Source: Candidatus Thiodiazotropha sp. 'RUGA'
GTDB lineage: Bacteria; Pseudomonadota; Gammaproteobacteria; Chromatiales; Chromatiaceae
Direction: 5' to 3'
Length of the DNA stretch: 60,316 bases
Assembly: GCA_016842065.1 (NCBI GenBank)
Contig: JAEPDS010000027.1
Coordinates: 1 to 60,316 of the forward strand
Part shown: in pieces, positions 11,218-20,648 of the stretch
How the letters are laid out: every line of letters begins with the position of its first letter
Numbering within the stretch: position 1 is the stretch's first letter
Made by a program: the position numbers and the translations under genes
Notes under the pieces: generated by a model
Seen by the model: only the letters and a program-made list of their open reading frames with translations
What the model was told of the DNA's origin: nothing
Database searches by the model: none

Positions 11218-12933
11218 TTAGTCCTTGGTTACCCTGTTTAGTTCTTGAAGGCTGGTTATTCCCTGCATGACTTTTCTAAGCCCTGAGCTGCGGAGATTGT
11301 ACACGCCTTCCTTTTGAGCCTGATCTTCCAACTGTAACGAGGTGCCGCCTTCCATAATGATTTTGCCCATAGCTTCTGAAACGGGCATGACCTGGAAGAT
11401 ACCGACACGTCCTTTATAACCATTTGTGCATAAATCGCATCCTACCGGTTTGTAGGTCGTGAATCCTGTCTCAATATCACTCTCTGTAAAGCCTTCTTCA
11501 AGTAGTGCTTCTTTCGGCACGTCATCAACAGTTTTACAGTTTTCGCACAATCGACGGGCTAATCGCTGGGCCATGATTAAGTTGACCGACGAAGCGATAT
11601 TGAATGGGGGTATGCCCATATTGGCCAAACGGGTAAGTGTTTGGGGTGCATCATTGGTATGAAGTGTTGAAAGTACCAAATGTCCGGTCTGAGCGGCTTT
11701 AATCGCGATTTCTGCTGTTTCAAGGTCACGAATCTCACCGACCATGACAATATCCGGATCCTGACGAAGGAAGGCCCTTAATGCCTCCGCAAATGTCAGG
11801 CCGGTTTTTGTGTTCATGTTTACCTGATTGATCCCAGCAACCTGGATTTCAACCGGATCTTCTGCGGTCGAAATATTGATCTCAGGTTTGTTTAGCAGGT
11901 TGAGGGCGGTATACAGACTCACTGTCTTACCACTACCGGTTGGCCCTGTTACCAGGATCATTCCATAGGGTTTGCTGATGGCCTCTAGAAATGCCGTGCG
12001 CTGCTCCTCCTCAAACCCGAGTGCTTCAATGCCGAGCTGTGCACTGGTCGGATCGAGGATACGCAGTACAATTTTTTCCCCATACAAAGTCGGGCAGGTG
12101 TTGACACGAAAGTCGATGGCACGTGATTTGGAAAGCTTCATCTTGATACGTCCATCCTGAGGTACTCGGCGCTCAGCGATATTAAGACGTGACATGACTT
12201 TTAGACGTGTGGAAAGGCGGTTGGCCAGATTGGATGGCGGGTTTGCAACCTCATGCAACATACCATCTTGCCTGTATCTGATCCGGTAGGTGTATTCGTA
12301 GGGTTCAAAATGGATATCGGAAACCCCTTGGTTGATGGCATCCAGAAGGATTTTATTGATGTAGCGAACGACGGGCGCTTCATCGACATCCAGACTCGAT
12401 TCGTCACCTGAGCTCTCTTCATCACCCGTACTGATATCCAGGTTGTCCAGGTCGGCATCGAGGAGTTCATCCATGCCGGTTTCCTGTGCATCCATGACCT
12501 TGTCAATCATCCGGTTGAGTTTGTCTTCCTCAACCAAAATGGCTTCTGAAGCAAGGCCGGTATTGAATCTTATTTCATCAAGTCCCTGATGGTTTGTCGG
12601 GTCGGAGACCGCAAGGAATAGACGATTACCTCGCTTGAAGATAGGCAGTGCATGATGGTTGCGTACCAGCTTCTCAGCCACAAGGTCGTTTGGCACGACA
12701 CTTGGATCGAGAACATCCAGATCAAAAATGGGTACGCCAAACCCTCTGGAAGCTGATATTGCTATATCAATACTATTGAGTATTTTTTTCTCAACCAGAT
12801 GGGAAACATATGGGACCTTTTTATCCAATGCCTCAGCAAAGGATGACTCTGCCTCATCTTCATTGATGAGACCGTCCTGTATCAGGCAGCGCCCAAGGCC
12901 GCTGAGATTAATTTGTGGTTTGGTATTGGCCAT
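11218..12933 (-). CDS. pilB: Type IV pilus extension ATPase
   Basis: GspE-family hexameric ATPase that drives pilus assembly. 571 residues. N-terminal MshEN-type domain (about 1-150), then the ATPase core with Walker A GPTGSGKT (about 330), Asp box and Walker B DPDIVMVGEIRD, His box TGHLVLSTLHTNDAP, and a four-cysteine zinc site (CENC...CDLC) near 465-510. An acidic linker rich in D/E (around 150-185) sits between the domains. It leads the unit pilB-pilC-pilD-coaE. The spacer to pilA holds the pilA terminator but no obvious promoter for pilB that I can defend. Confidence 0.97.
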   Translation of the reverse strand: MANTKPQINLSGLGRCLIQDGLINEDEAESSFAEALDKKVPYVSHLVEKKILNSIDIAISASRGFGVPIFDLDVLDPSVVPNDLVAEKLVRNHHALPIFKRGNRLFLAVSDPTNHQGLDEIRFNTGLASEAILVEEDKLNRMIDKVMDAQETGMDELLDADLDNLDISTGDEESSGDESSLDVDEAPVVRYINKILLDAINQGVSDIHFEPYEYTYRIRYRQDGMLHEVANPPSNLANRLSTRLKVMSRLNIAERRVPQDGRIKMKLSKSRAIDFRVNTCPTLYGEKIVLRILDPTSAQLGIEALGFEEEQRTAFLEAISKPYGMILVTGPTGSGKTVSLYTALNLLNKPEINISTAEDPVEIQVAGINQVNMNTKTGLTFAEALRAFLRQDPDIVMVGEIRDLETAEIAIKAAQTGHLVLSTLHTNDAPQTLTRLANMGIPPFNIASSVNLIMAQRLARRLCENCKTVDDVPKEALLEEGFTESDIETGFTTYKPVGCDLCTNGYKGRVGIFQVMPVSEAMGKIIMEGGTSLQLEDQAQKEGVYNLRSSGLRKVMQGITSLQELNRVTKD

Positions 12934-13161
12934 CCTTACGTACAGATAGTCTCACATTGCGGATACATCTGCTTAGCGGCTGATCTTCGAAAATATTTAG
13001 GCGACAAAATAATCGAACTGCGCTCTCTAGCTGATTTCAGTAAATGAATAATCTCTTTATTAATCAATCAATTCAGGTTTTGTGTTAAACGCATTGATAG
13101 AAAAAGAATATAGCTCTGAAAGGGGGGTAAATCAATTAAATGTGATGTATGGGGCGCAATT

Positions 13162-13195
13162 AAAAAAAGGAGCCCAAGTATCTTGGGCTCCTTTT
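13162..13195 (-). terminator. Rho-independent terminator of pilA
   Basis: On the minus strand: stem AAGGAGCCCAAG / CTTGGGCTCCTT with a three-base loop, then seven Ts. It begins about 24 bases beyond the pilA stop. The strong terminator isolates pilA from pilB downstream. Confidence 0.9.
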
Positions 13196-13218
13196 CTTGT
13201 CTAGCTTAAGCTAGGTAT

Positions 13219-13617
13219 CTAGGGTGCTTGACGGCATTCTGCAGGTACATATTTGAAATCAGAGGTACTTGCGCAAACCCAGTTTACACCGGTAGCTGTT
13301 TCGCCGGGGGTTAATGTAATATTAACGTCACCAGCATTTGTGCCAGTTGCGATAGTGGCGGTCAATACGCCAGCTGCACAGGCAAGAGTGGTTTTATTGG
13401 TTGTGCCAACGTTTACGCCGGTGCAATCGTCTGCAGCACCACTTGCAATGTTCTCGCCTACAGTGGCTTTACCGCCAGCAGCAATTGCGAGACCTTCTGT
13501 AACCATTGCACGAGCTGTGTAGTCTTGATAGGCAGGCAATGCGATGGCTGCCAGGATACCGATGATCGCAACAACGATCATGAGTTCAATAAGGGTGAAA
13601 CCAGCTTGTTTTTTCAT
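13219..13617 (-). CDS. pilA: Type IV major pilin
   Basis: Prepilin of 132 residues. The leader MKKQAG is cut after G6 to expose F7; the conserved glutamate is E11 (position 5 of the mature protein) and the helix [20 protein letters not shown] forms the fibre core. Y30 and Y33 follow the helix. Four cysteines (C65, C80, C115, C128) could make two disulfides, the last enclosing the C-terminal D-region. The globular part is short and rich in Thr, Ala and Gly. It stands alone, with its own terminator and a sigma-54-type promoter. Product certain as a type IVa pilin; role as the major subunit is inferred from its position and promoter. Confidence 0.95.
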   Translation of the reverse strand: MKKQAGFTLIELMIVVAIIGILAAIALPAYQDYTARAMVTEGLAIAAGGKATVGENIASGAADDCTGVNVGTTNKTTLACAAGVLTATIATGTNAGDVNITLTPGETATGVNWVCASTSDFKYVPAECRQAP

Positions 13618-13707
13618 CTTTAACGCTCCGTATGAGTTGGTGCCTGAGTTGTCGGCGTCTTAAAGCAAAACTTTAATCCTTGATTTTCGCCGAGTTACCT
13701 AGGTAGC

Positions 13708-13723
13708 AGCAGAATGCATGCCA
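13708..13723 (-). promoter_or_regulatory. Sigma-54 (RpoN) promoter of pilA
   Basis: On the minus strand the element reads TGGCATGCATTCTGCT, with GG and GC ten bases apart, close to the RpoN consensus TGGCACG-N4-TTGCW. It is about 90 bases before the pilA start. The PilS/PilR pair encoded just upstream is the classic activator of such a promoter. Confidence 0.75.
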
Positions 13724-13874
13724 ACTGCCACTGGTTGTTTCGTCGAATGGCTTTGAAAATACTATAAGCGCATGATTATAGGCTGAATTATTTAAAGCTC
13801 CCGTTTTCTTGTATTTGTTATGATTGGTTTGCGCATCCATTGAGCTCAATGTTTCTTGAGACCCTGGATGTTAG

Positions 13875-13897
13875 AAAGTGACAGAAAATGTCACTTT
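13875..13897. promoter_or_regulatory. Dyad AAAGTGACA / TGTCACTTT, candidate PilR site
   Basis: Nine-base arms separated by GAAAA, about 165 bases upstream of the pilA -12/-24 element. It contains TGTC/GACA, the core reported for PilR sites in Pseudomonas. Enhancer-like distance and symmetry fit, but it could instead be a weak hairpin after pilR. Inference. Confidence 0.4.
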
Positions 13898-13986
13898 AGC
13901 CTGCTGGGATATGAACTGTGATTCAGAAAATGGTGTTGGTGTTTGGATTTCAACTGGTTCGAAAATGTGAATCTGTTCACATTTAT

Positions 13987-15333
13987 CTATTCGATCTCCA
14001 ATTTCTCAAGTCGATACCTCAGCGACCTTAGGCTCATCCCGAGTTTTTTAGCGGCAGCCGTTCGGTTCCAGCGGGTCTCTTCAAGCGCTTCAATGATCGC
14101 TTGTCGTTCCACCTGTTCCATCTTCTCCCCAAGTCCCTGAGGCGTTGTCTGTTTATCCGTATCAGAGGCATGGTTTGGTAGAAGCAGGTCATCAGCCTCA
14201 AGCTTTTCACGATCCAGGAGTGTCACCGAGCGTTCCAGAATATTCTCGAGTTCACGAATATTTCCCGGGAATGGATAAGCTTTCAGTTTTTTGACGGCCT
14301 CTGCGCTGAGTTTTGGCTTTTTGATACCGCCGTTACGAGCCAGTCGGGTAAGAAAGTGCTGCGCAAGTAACGGAATATCCTCGCTGCGTTCGCGCAAGGG
14401 TGGTAAGGGTAGTTCGATGACATTGATTCGATAGAATAGATCCTGACGGAATTCGCCCTGCTCTACCAGGACTGCCAGATCCTTGTGGGTTGCACTGATG
14501 ATGCGGACATCAATGGGGATCTCCTTCTGACCACCCACCGGCCTGATCATCTTCTCCTGTATGGAGCGAAGCAGTTTTACCTGCATATGCAGTGGCAAGT
14601 CGGCGATCTCATCCAGAAACAGAGTACCGCCATTGGCACTCAGAAAAAGGCCATCACTATCCTGGGTGGCGCCGGTAAAGCTTCCTTTTTTATGGCCAAA
14701 CAGCTCGCTCTCCATAAGCTCCTGTGGGATAGCGCCACAGTTGACCGCCACAAAGGGGTGGTCCGAACGGGGGCCTTGATAGTGGATCATTCGTGCAGCC
14801 AGCTCTTTACCAGTACCCGATTCCCCGCTGATATAGACGGGTGCCTGACTTCTTGCGAGCTTTTCAATCAATTTGATGATACGGGTCATGGCCGTGGAGT
14901 TACCCAGCATCGGTTCATGGGTAGATGCTGAGTCCTTTTTGACCTGGATTTTGCCTTCTGCCGGTTTGCTGAGTTTGATGGCCTGTTGAACCAGCTTGCG
15001 AAGGACCTCCAGGTCTACCGGTTTGGATACAAAATCGAAGGCGCCTGCCTTCAGCGCTTCGATCGCAGACTCCATGTTGCCATGCGCGGTGATCATCGCG
15101 ACGGGTAGTTGAGGGTAGGTCTCATTGATATAGCGCACCAGGTCGATACCGTTTCCATCCGGTAGACGCATATCGGATAAACAAAGATCAAACTGTTGCT
15201 CTGCCAGCAGTTCGTGTGCACTCGCCAGATTGAATACAGAGTGGGCATCAATCCCCATCCGCAGCAGAGTTATCTCCAACAATTCGCAGATATCGGGTTC
15301 GTCATCGACGATCAGCGCGGTAGGTTGTGTCAT
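13987..15333 (-). CDS. pilR: Sigma-54-dependent response regulator PilR
   Basis: NtrC-family activator, 448 residues. Receiver domain with phospho-acceptor D54 (LCLSDMRLPDG), AAA+ domain with GESGTGKE, the sigma-54 contact loop GSFTGA and Walker B segment GGTLFLDEIADLP, then a Fis-type helix-turn-helix at the C-terminus (NRTAAAKKLGMSLRSLRYR). Overlaps pilS by four bases. The gene lies directly upstream of pilA, whose promoter has an RpoN site, so it is the pilin-gene activator with good confidence. Confidence 0.96.
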   Translation of the reverse strand: MTQPTALIVDDEPDICELLEITLLRMGIDAHSVFNLASAHELLAEQQFDLCLSDMRLPDGNGIDLVRYINETYPQLPVAMITAHGNMESAIEALKAGAFDFVSKPVDLEVLRKLVQQAIKLSKPAEGKIQVKKDSASTHEPMLGNSTAMTRIIKLIEKLARSQAPVYISGESGTGKELAARMIHYQGPRSDHPFVAVNCGAIPQELMESELFGHKKGSFTGATQDSDGLFLSANGGTLFLDEIADLPLHMQVKLLRSIQEKMIRPVGGQKEIPIDVRIISATHKDLAVLVEQGEFRQDLFYRINVIELPLPPLRERSEDIPLLAQHFLTRLARNGGIKKPKLSAEAVKKLKAYPFPGNIRELENILERSVTLLDREKLEADDLLLPNHASDTDKQTTPQGLGEKMEQVERQAIIEALEETRWNRTAAAKKLGMSLRSLRYRLEKLEIE

Positions 15334-16973
15334 GCTTGTTGACTCTCTGGCTGCCAGTTTTCAAAGTGTAGGCGAAAGCAGCTTCCGCCGGTTGGGCCTG
15401 GAATATACTCCAGTCTTATCCGGTTGGTTTCACTTAACTCTTTTGCGATATACAGACCAAGCCCGGTACCGTTATTCCGCGTTGTGAAAAAGGGTTCAAA
15501 GATCTGTTTGGCCACTTCCGGGGCGATACCAGGGCCATTATCCAACACATCCAGTATAGGATGTTGATACTCTTTGGTCATACCGCCGACAATCCGCAAC
15601 TGCAGGTTTTTTTTGTCACAGTGTTCTCGTGCATTGTTGCAGAGATTACTCACCAATTGGCGCAGTTGTTCAGGATCTGCAAAGACTTTTGTCGATGCGG
15701 GTTCAATCTGCAGGCGTATGCTCTCCTCTTTAAAGCCCTGGTGCCTGATCAGGTCTGAGGTGAGCTTTTTTAGCCAGGGGTCGAGCTGTATGGTGACCTG
15801 CTGGCCGGGCTCTCGGCGTGACAGTTGAAGGACATTCTCAATCACCTGATTCACCCGGGCAGCATTGGTGGTGATGATTTCAGTTAGCCTTTTATCGGCA
15901 ACATTGAGACTGGGGGATTCGCGAAACAGTTGACTGGCGTGACTGATCGCCCCCAGCGGATTGCGTATCTCATGGGCGATACTGGCAGTGAGTCGGCCCA
16001 AAGAGGCCAGTTTCATCTGTTGTGCCTCTCGGGTTACTTGTGAGGTGTCTTCGAGAAAGATCAGCATGTCTCCCGCCTCTTCGCCGCTGAGTGCATTGAA
16101 TTGAGCCTTCAGTTCTGGTCCCTGGCTCTGACTGCGGAAGGTGAGTTTCTGTTTACGTTTGGGGTTTTGCCGTTTGCGGGCGATGTGAGCCAACTCCGGA
16201 GAGGCCTTGGCCAGATGGCTGCCGGTGGTGGCTGAGGGCATGCCCAGTAGATGCCAGGCGGGGTCGTTCATCATCAGGATTTTGCCTGAAGTATCGATAA
16301 CGAGAACCCCGGTCTGCATATGCTTTATGACGTAGGCGTTGATCTTGGCCATGTGATCCAGTTCGCTGGCCCGTTTCTCGGCCAGGCGTTCACTGGCGCG
16401 TGCCCGGCTGCTGAGCACCCAGGTCAACAGAGCCGTGGTGAAATAGACGGCTCCCAGGAATCCGGCCTGGATGAACTGTGGTGATGCACGGTTGCTCAAA
16501 CTGGCGTGAACCTGATCAGTGATCACGGCCAGTGCAGCCAGTGCGGCGAACAGCAGCGATGCCCGCCCCCCCATGATCAGAGCCCCTGCTGAGATGGAGA
16601 CCGCGATCAGCATGCCCAGACCTGTTTGGATGCCGCCGCTGGCATGCATCAGCAGGGTGATTGCCAGAATGTCGATGAACAGGGCCAGGTAGGTCTGATG
16701 TTCCGGTCCTGGAGAGCGCCAGATGAACAGCAGTGATGAGAGAATGGTCAGTGTGCTGTAGGTCAGGACAGTGATGGAAAAGATTCGGGGATCTGTCGCG
16801 CCGATGAATGCTGGACCGCTGTCTGCGTAGAAGAAAAACAGCAGGGTCAGTGAAAGGGTGATTCTGTAGAGCAGGAAAATCCGCAGTGACCGCCAATGGG
16901 ACGCCACTCCCATCTCCTTGCCGGGGGATTCTGAGATGATGGTCTGCTCAAGCTTCTCCAGCCAGCTATTCAT
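15330..16973 (-). CDS. pilS: Sensor histidine kinase PilS
   Basis: 547 residues. About six membrane helices at the N-terminus (residues 30-190), a PAS domain (about 210-310), a HisKA helix with the phospho-accepting histidine H334 in SIAHEIRNPLGAISHA, and an ATPase domain with DNGPGIAPEVAKQIF and NGTGLGLYIAKE. In Pseudomonas PilS senses pilin level in the membrane and signals to PilR; the same is likely here. Overlaps the upstream PP0621-type gene by eight bases and pilR by four, forming one tight unit. Confidence 0.95.
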   Translation of the reverse strand: MNSWLEKLEQTIISESPGKEMGVASHWRSLRIFLLYRITLSLTLLFFFYADSGPAFIGATDPRIFSITVLTYSTLTILSSLLFIWRSPGPEHQTYLALFIDILAITLLMHASGGIQTGLGMLIAVSISAGALIMGGRASLLFAALAALAVITDQVHASLSNRASPQFIQAGFLGAVYFTTALLTWVLSSRARASERLAEKRASELDHMAKINAYVIKHMQTGVLVIDTSGKILMMNDPAWHLLGMPSATTGSHLAKASPELAHIARKRQNPKRKQKLTFRSQSQGPELKAQFNALSGEEAGDMLIFLEDTSQVTREAQQMKLASLGRLTASIAHEIRNPLGAISHASQLFRESPSLNVADKRLTEIITTNAARVNQVIENVLQLSRREPGQQVTIQLDPWLKKLTSDLIRHQGFKEESIRLQIEPASTKVFADPEQLRQLVSNLCNNAREHCDKKNLQLRIVGGMTKEYQHPILDVLDNGPGIAPEVAKQIFEPFFTTRNNGTGLGLYIAKELSETNRIRLEYIPGPTGGSCFRLHFENWQPESQQA

Positions 16974-17214
16974 GATCTGTTGGTTTGCTCGACTCGGCAG
17001 CGATCAGATGCTCTTTGCTGCAGTAGTAGACCCCGTTCTTTGCCACGGCTTCAGTTTTTGGCAGATGCAGCCCACAATGGGCACATTCCACGCTTTCCAC
17101 CGATTTGACCTCTCTGGATGTGGTCTGATCGATGGAACGCTGCCGGACAAGGTGGCGTATGATGAGGTAGATTCCCCAGATTGCTAAGCCGAAAAGTATC
17201 GTTTTTAGTCCCAT
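16966..17214 (-). CDS. PP0621-family small membrane protein
   Basis: 82 residues. One N-terminal membrane helix (GLKTILFGLAIWGIYLII), then a short linker and a CxxC zinc-ribbon-like tail (CAHCGLHLPKTEAV...YYCSKEH). This composition and its place directly before pilS match the PP0621 family seen next to pilSR in many gammaproteobacteria. Function unknown; co-translation with pilS suggests a membrane role tied to pilin signalling, but that is only inference. Confidence 0.85.
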   Translation of the reverse strand: MGLKTILFGLAIWGIYLIIRHLVRQRSIDQTTSREVKSVESVECAHCGLHLPKTEAVAKNGVYYCSKEHLIAAESSKPTDHE

Positions 17215-17394
17215 ACAATCAATTGTTTATGATGTCTGAGACTGAGTCAATCAGGATTGTGGCTGGATCGATGTTCAGATGCCGAAGTCAAAAACTTGCA
17301 ACCACACTCTCAATGGTCTGGAATGCAGCCTTTTACGCGTCGGTCAATACCATCCACAACTCTGGTTAATCATCAAGCTGTCAGGAGTTCCCGT

Positions 17395-19014
17395 TTGAAG
17401 CTCAAAATTCAGATTGCCCAACTCAATTTTCTGGTTGGAGATATCGAGGGTAATGCCAGGAAAATTATCGATCTGGCACTCAATGATCAACACGCTGTGG
17501 ATGCAATTGTCTTTCCTGAGCTGGCGATTACCGGCTATCCGCCGGAAGATCTGCTGTTACGTCCCCATTTCATTCAACGGGTTGAGCGTGCCATTGAGTT
17601 GATCTGTTTGGAAGTCAGTCATGTCTGTCTGGTGATTGGTTATCCCAGGTACCGGGATGGCAAGTTGTTCAATGTGGCAGGTGTGGTCACTGGGGGGCAG
17701 CTGATCGCAGAGTATGAGAAGCAGAAGCTGCCCAACTACAGTGTATTTGATGAAAAACGATATTTCGCGCCTGGCCACGAGGCGGTGACCTTCAATCTCA
17801 ATGGGGTGCAACTGGGATTGACCGTCTGCGAGGATATCTGGGAGGCGGAACCCGCCGCCATGAGCCGGGCGGCTGGGGCTCAGGTACTCTTGAATCTGAA
17901 CGCATCGCCCTTCCACATCGGCAAGGCGCCGGAACGGGAGGATCTGGTTCAGCAACGTGCCTTGGATAATGGTATTCCCATTATCTACACCAATCTGGTG
18001 GGTGGTCAGGATGAGTTGGTCTTCGATGGGGGCTCCTTTGCCGTGGACGCGACAGGAAACCTGGTGCAGCGAGCGCCGTTCTTTGAAGAGTCCTGTCCCA
18101 TTGTGGAGCTGGAGTGTGCTTCGGATTCTGTTTCACCGATACCTCAGCATGTGGAACCGCTGATGAGTGAAGCACAGAGGGTCTATCAGGCCCTGGTGCT
18201 CGGGGTGCGGGATTATGTGATGAAAAACGGTTTCAATGGCGCCATCATCGGTCTCTCAGGGGGGGTCGACTCTGCTTTGACCCTGGCGATAGCCGCTGAT
18301 GCACTGGGACCCGACCAGGTGGAAGTGGTGCTGATGCCCTCCCGCTACACGGCAGATATGAGCAATCAGGATGCGGAGGCTGAGGCGCAGGCGCTGGGAG
18401 TCGAGTATCGGACCATCCCGATCGAGCCGGCGTTCAAAGCCTTTCTCGGAATGCTCAGCGATGAGTTCGCCGGCAAACCGGTTGATGTGACTGAAGAGAA
18501 CATCCAGGCTCGCTGTCGGGGCATCATCCTGATGGCGATCAGCAACAAAAAGGGACGGATATTGTTGACTACCGGTAACAAGAGTGAAATGTCGGTAGGC
18601 TATGCCACGCTCTATGGCGACATGGCGGGTGGTTTTGCGCCGATAAAAGATGTTCCGAAGACACTGGTATACCAACTCTGTCGCTATCGTAACGAGCTCT
18701 CTCCGGTGATACCCCAACGGGTATTGGATCGGCCACCGTCTGCGGAGTTGGCGCCGGATCAAAAGGATAGCGACTCACTCCCCGACTATCCGGTGCTCGA
18801 TGAAATCCTCGAACGGTATGTGGAACAGGACCAGGATCCGGAAAAGATTGTTTCCGCAGGTTTTGATCGTTCGACGGTGGAGCGGGTGATCGGTCTGGTG
18901 GATCGAAACGAGTATAAACGTCGCCAGGCCCCGCCTGGCGTCAAGATAACCCGACGCGCTTATGGGCGGGATCGACGCTACCCACTCACCTGGCGTAAGT
19001 CCAGAAGCTCATGA
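17395..19014 (+). CDS. nadE: Glutamine-dependent NAD+ synthetase
   Basis: Makes NAD from nicotinic-acid adenine dinucleotide using ammonia from glutamine. An N-terminal nitrilase-fold glutaminase carries the Glu/Lys/Cys triad (FPELAITGYPPEDLL, KQKLPNYSVFDEKRYF, LTVCEDIWE); the C-terminal synthetase has the P-loop GLSGGVDSALT. I place the start at TTG 17395, with AGGAG seven bases upstream, giving about 539 residues beginning MKLKIQIAQLNFLVGD as in relatives. The frame stays open further upstream, but that 46-residue extension has no family character and no ribosome site. Confidence 0.94.
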   Translation: MKLKIQIAQLNFLVGDIEGNARKIIDLALNDQHAVDAIVFPELAITGYPPEDLLLRPHFIQRVERAIELICLEVSHVCLVIGYPRYRDGKLFNVAGVVTGGQLIAEYEKQKLPNYSVFDEKRYFAPGHEAVTFNLNGVQLGLTVCEDIWEAEPAAMSRAAGAQVLLNLNASPFHIGKAPEREDLVQQRALDNGIPIIYTNLVGGQDELVFDGGSFAVDATGNLVQRAPFFEESCPIVELECASDSVSPIPQHVEPLMSEAQRVYQALVLGVRDYVMKNGFNGAIIGLSGGVDSALTLAIAADALGPDQVEVVLMPSRYTADMSNQDAEAEAQALGVEYRTIPIEPAFKAFLGMLSDEFAGKPVDVTEENIQARCRGIILMAISNKKGRILLTTGNKSEMSVGYATLYGDMAGGFAPIKDVPKTLVYQLCRYRNELSPVIPQRVLDRPPSAELAPDQKDSDSLPDYPVLDEILERYVEQDQDPEKIVSAGFDRSTVERVIGLVDRNEYKRRQAPPGVKITRRAYGRDRRYPLTWRKSRSS

Positions 19015-19048
19015 ATTGCTAATAAAATCAGTTGCATGGAGGGTTCGG

Positions 19049-19077
19049 TTTAACCTTTAAACCCTTATGTCTATAAT
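19049..19077 (+). promoter_or_regulatory. Candidate promoter for glnB
   Basis: TTTAAC (19049-19054), 17-base spacer, perfect TATAAT (19072-19077). It would give a leader of about 185 bases before glnB that contains a small hairpin, CAACAAAA / TTTTGTTG (19150-19171). Confidence 0.5.
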
Positions 19078-19235
19078 GATTCCCTGCTCAGTTTTATTGG
19101 TAGGCGTTTTGGGCATTGGAGAGGCGCTCAGCCGTTGCCGGCCTGAATCCAACAAAATTTGAGTTTTGTTGCAGCAATTTCCGGAGGGTCGTAGACTCGC
19201 TGGTTGGCTCGGCGTTACAATCCATAATTACCTGA

Positions 19236-19607
<372 letters not shown>

Positions 19608-19649
19608 CGCGCTTTAGTAACAGACGGTTCGTCTGATCTATTCAAGGAG

Positions 19650-19682
19650 ACCGGCGGATTGACCCGATCTGCCGGTTTTTTG
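19650..19682 (+). terminator. Rho-independent terminator of glnB
   Basis: Stem ACCGGCGGAT / ATCTGCCGGT (one G-T pair), seven-base loop, then six Ts, 42 bases past glnB. Also stops reading into the convergent bamD gene. Confidence 0.9.
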
Positions 19683-19710
19683 TTGTCCGGCATAGCGGGG
19701 TGGTTGTGGA

Positions 19711-20487
19711 TCACTCCACCTCTTCTGCGCCAGGTTGGCTAAGACGGCCGTTTTCCAGGTTGAGGGCCAACACACGCTGAGCATCCTTGGCCAACTCAGT
19801 CAGGCCGAGACGGGAGTAGGCATCGATCATTATTTCCAGCGCTTCCTGAACCGAGTCTGTGCGCTGGAACTGAGTGACCACCCGGTTAGCGCGGTTCGCC
19901 GCGGCCAGATAGGCGCCCCGTTTCATATAGTATTTTGCAATGTGAATCTGGTATTTGGAGAGGTTGTTTCTCAGATAGAGCATGCGCTGATGTGCATCTG
20001 CAGAGTACTTGCTGTCCGGGTATCGACGAATCAGCTCGGCGAAGTCATTGAATGAGTCCAGCGCAGCGCCAGCATCCCGCTCTGACGAATCCGTTGGCAG
20101 GATACTGCTGAGAAAACTCTGATTGCGGTTATAGTTGGCCAGTCCCTTCATATAATAGGCGTAATCCACATACTGGCTTTGCGGATTGAGTTTGATAAAA
20201 CGGTCGGAAGCAGCAATGGCGGAGTCGGCTTCGCCATTTTTGTAGTGGGCGTAGATGATGTCGAGCTGGGACTGGATGGCGTAGCGTCCAAACGGGTAGC
20301 GTGCCTGCAGTCCATTGTAATATTTGATGGCCAGATCGTACTCACCGTCCAGCATGTAGGTTTTTGCTTCAGAGTAGAATTTACTGGCGCTCCAGTTTTT
20401 CGTGGGATCGGCCTGCTCCGGCAGGGCACATCCTGTCAGCAGCATGATGAGCAGAATGGTTGAAAAAGTTTTTATGGTCATGGCCAA
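19711..20487 (-). CDS. bamD: Outer-membrane assembly lipoprotein BamD
   Basis: Essential partner of BamA in folding beta-barrel proteins into the outer membrane. 258 residues. Signal peptide with lipobox LLTGCALPEQ; mature protein of five tetratricopeptide-like helical hairpins (for example AIKYYNGLQARYPFGRYA). Divergent from rluD, the standard order bamD | rluD-pgeF in gammaproteobacteria. Convergent with glnB across the glnB terminator. Confidence 0.96.
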   Translation of the reverse strand: MAMTIKTFSTILLIMLLTGCALPEQADPTKNWSASKFYSEAKTYMLDGEYDLAIKYYNGLQARYPFGRYAIQSQLDIIYAHYKNGEADSAIAASDRFIKLNPQSQYVDYAYYMKGLANYNRNQSFLSSILPTDSSERDAGAALDSFNDFAELIRRYPDSKYSADAHQRMLYLRNNLSKYQIHIAKYYMKRGAYLAAANRANRVVTQFQRTDSVQEALEIMIDAYSRLGLTELAKDAQRVLALNLENGRLSQPGAEEVE

Positions 20488-20648
20488 TCTCTGGATGAAA
20501 CATGATTTGACGCGTGAGTATAACGGAAAGCCGCAGTTACGGGTTAACTTGCGCTCTTGCTCCGCAGCTTTTCCCGCTTTGCAGGCGTTGGTTCCCTGCG
20601 AGGCGAGTCGTGGTGGTCTGCGAAAAGACTACTCAGGATGGTCTTCCA

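Larger units (their letters stand above)
13618..13986. other. Spacer between pilR and pilA
   Basis: 369 bases without a gene. Holds the pilA leader (about 80 bases), the sigma-54 element and the dyad listed separately. An AT-rich stretch lies between the dyad and the promoter (about 13745-13820) and could bend or bind IHF, but I see no clear IHF consensus. Confidence 0.6.

Noticed and set aside
13219-13617. Idea that PilA is a conductive e-pilin
   Set aside because: Only about six aromatic residues in 126, and it has a full globular domain with four cysteines; this is an ordinary type IVa pilin.
13875-13897. Dyad as terminator of pilR
   Set aside because: AT-rich stem without a following T run on the minus strand; regulatory site is the better reading, though unproven.
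17257-17394. 46-residue N-terminal extension of NadE
   Set aside because: No family character; a TTG with AGGAG at the right distance (17395) gives the normal N-terminus.
20514-20648. 45-residue N-terminal extension of RluD
   Set aside because: Basic, non-conserved, and overlaps the promoter region between bamD and rluD; ATG 20649 gives the normal protein.
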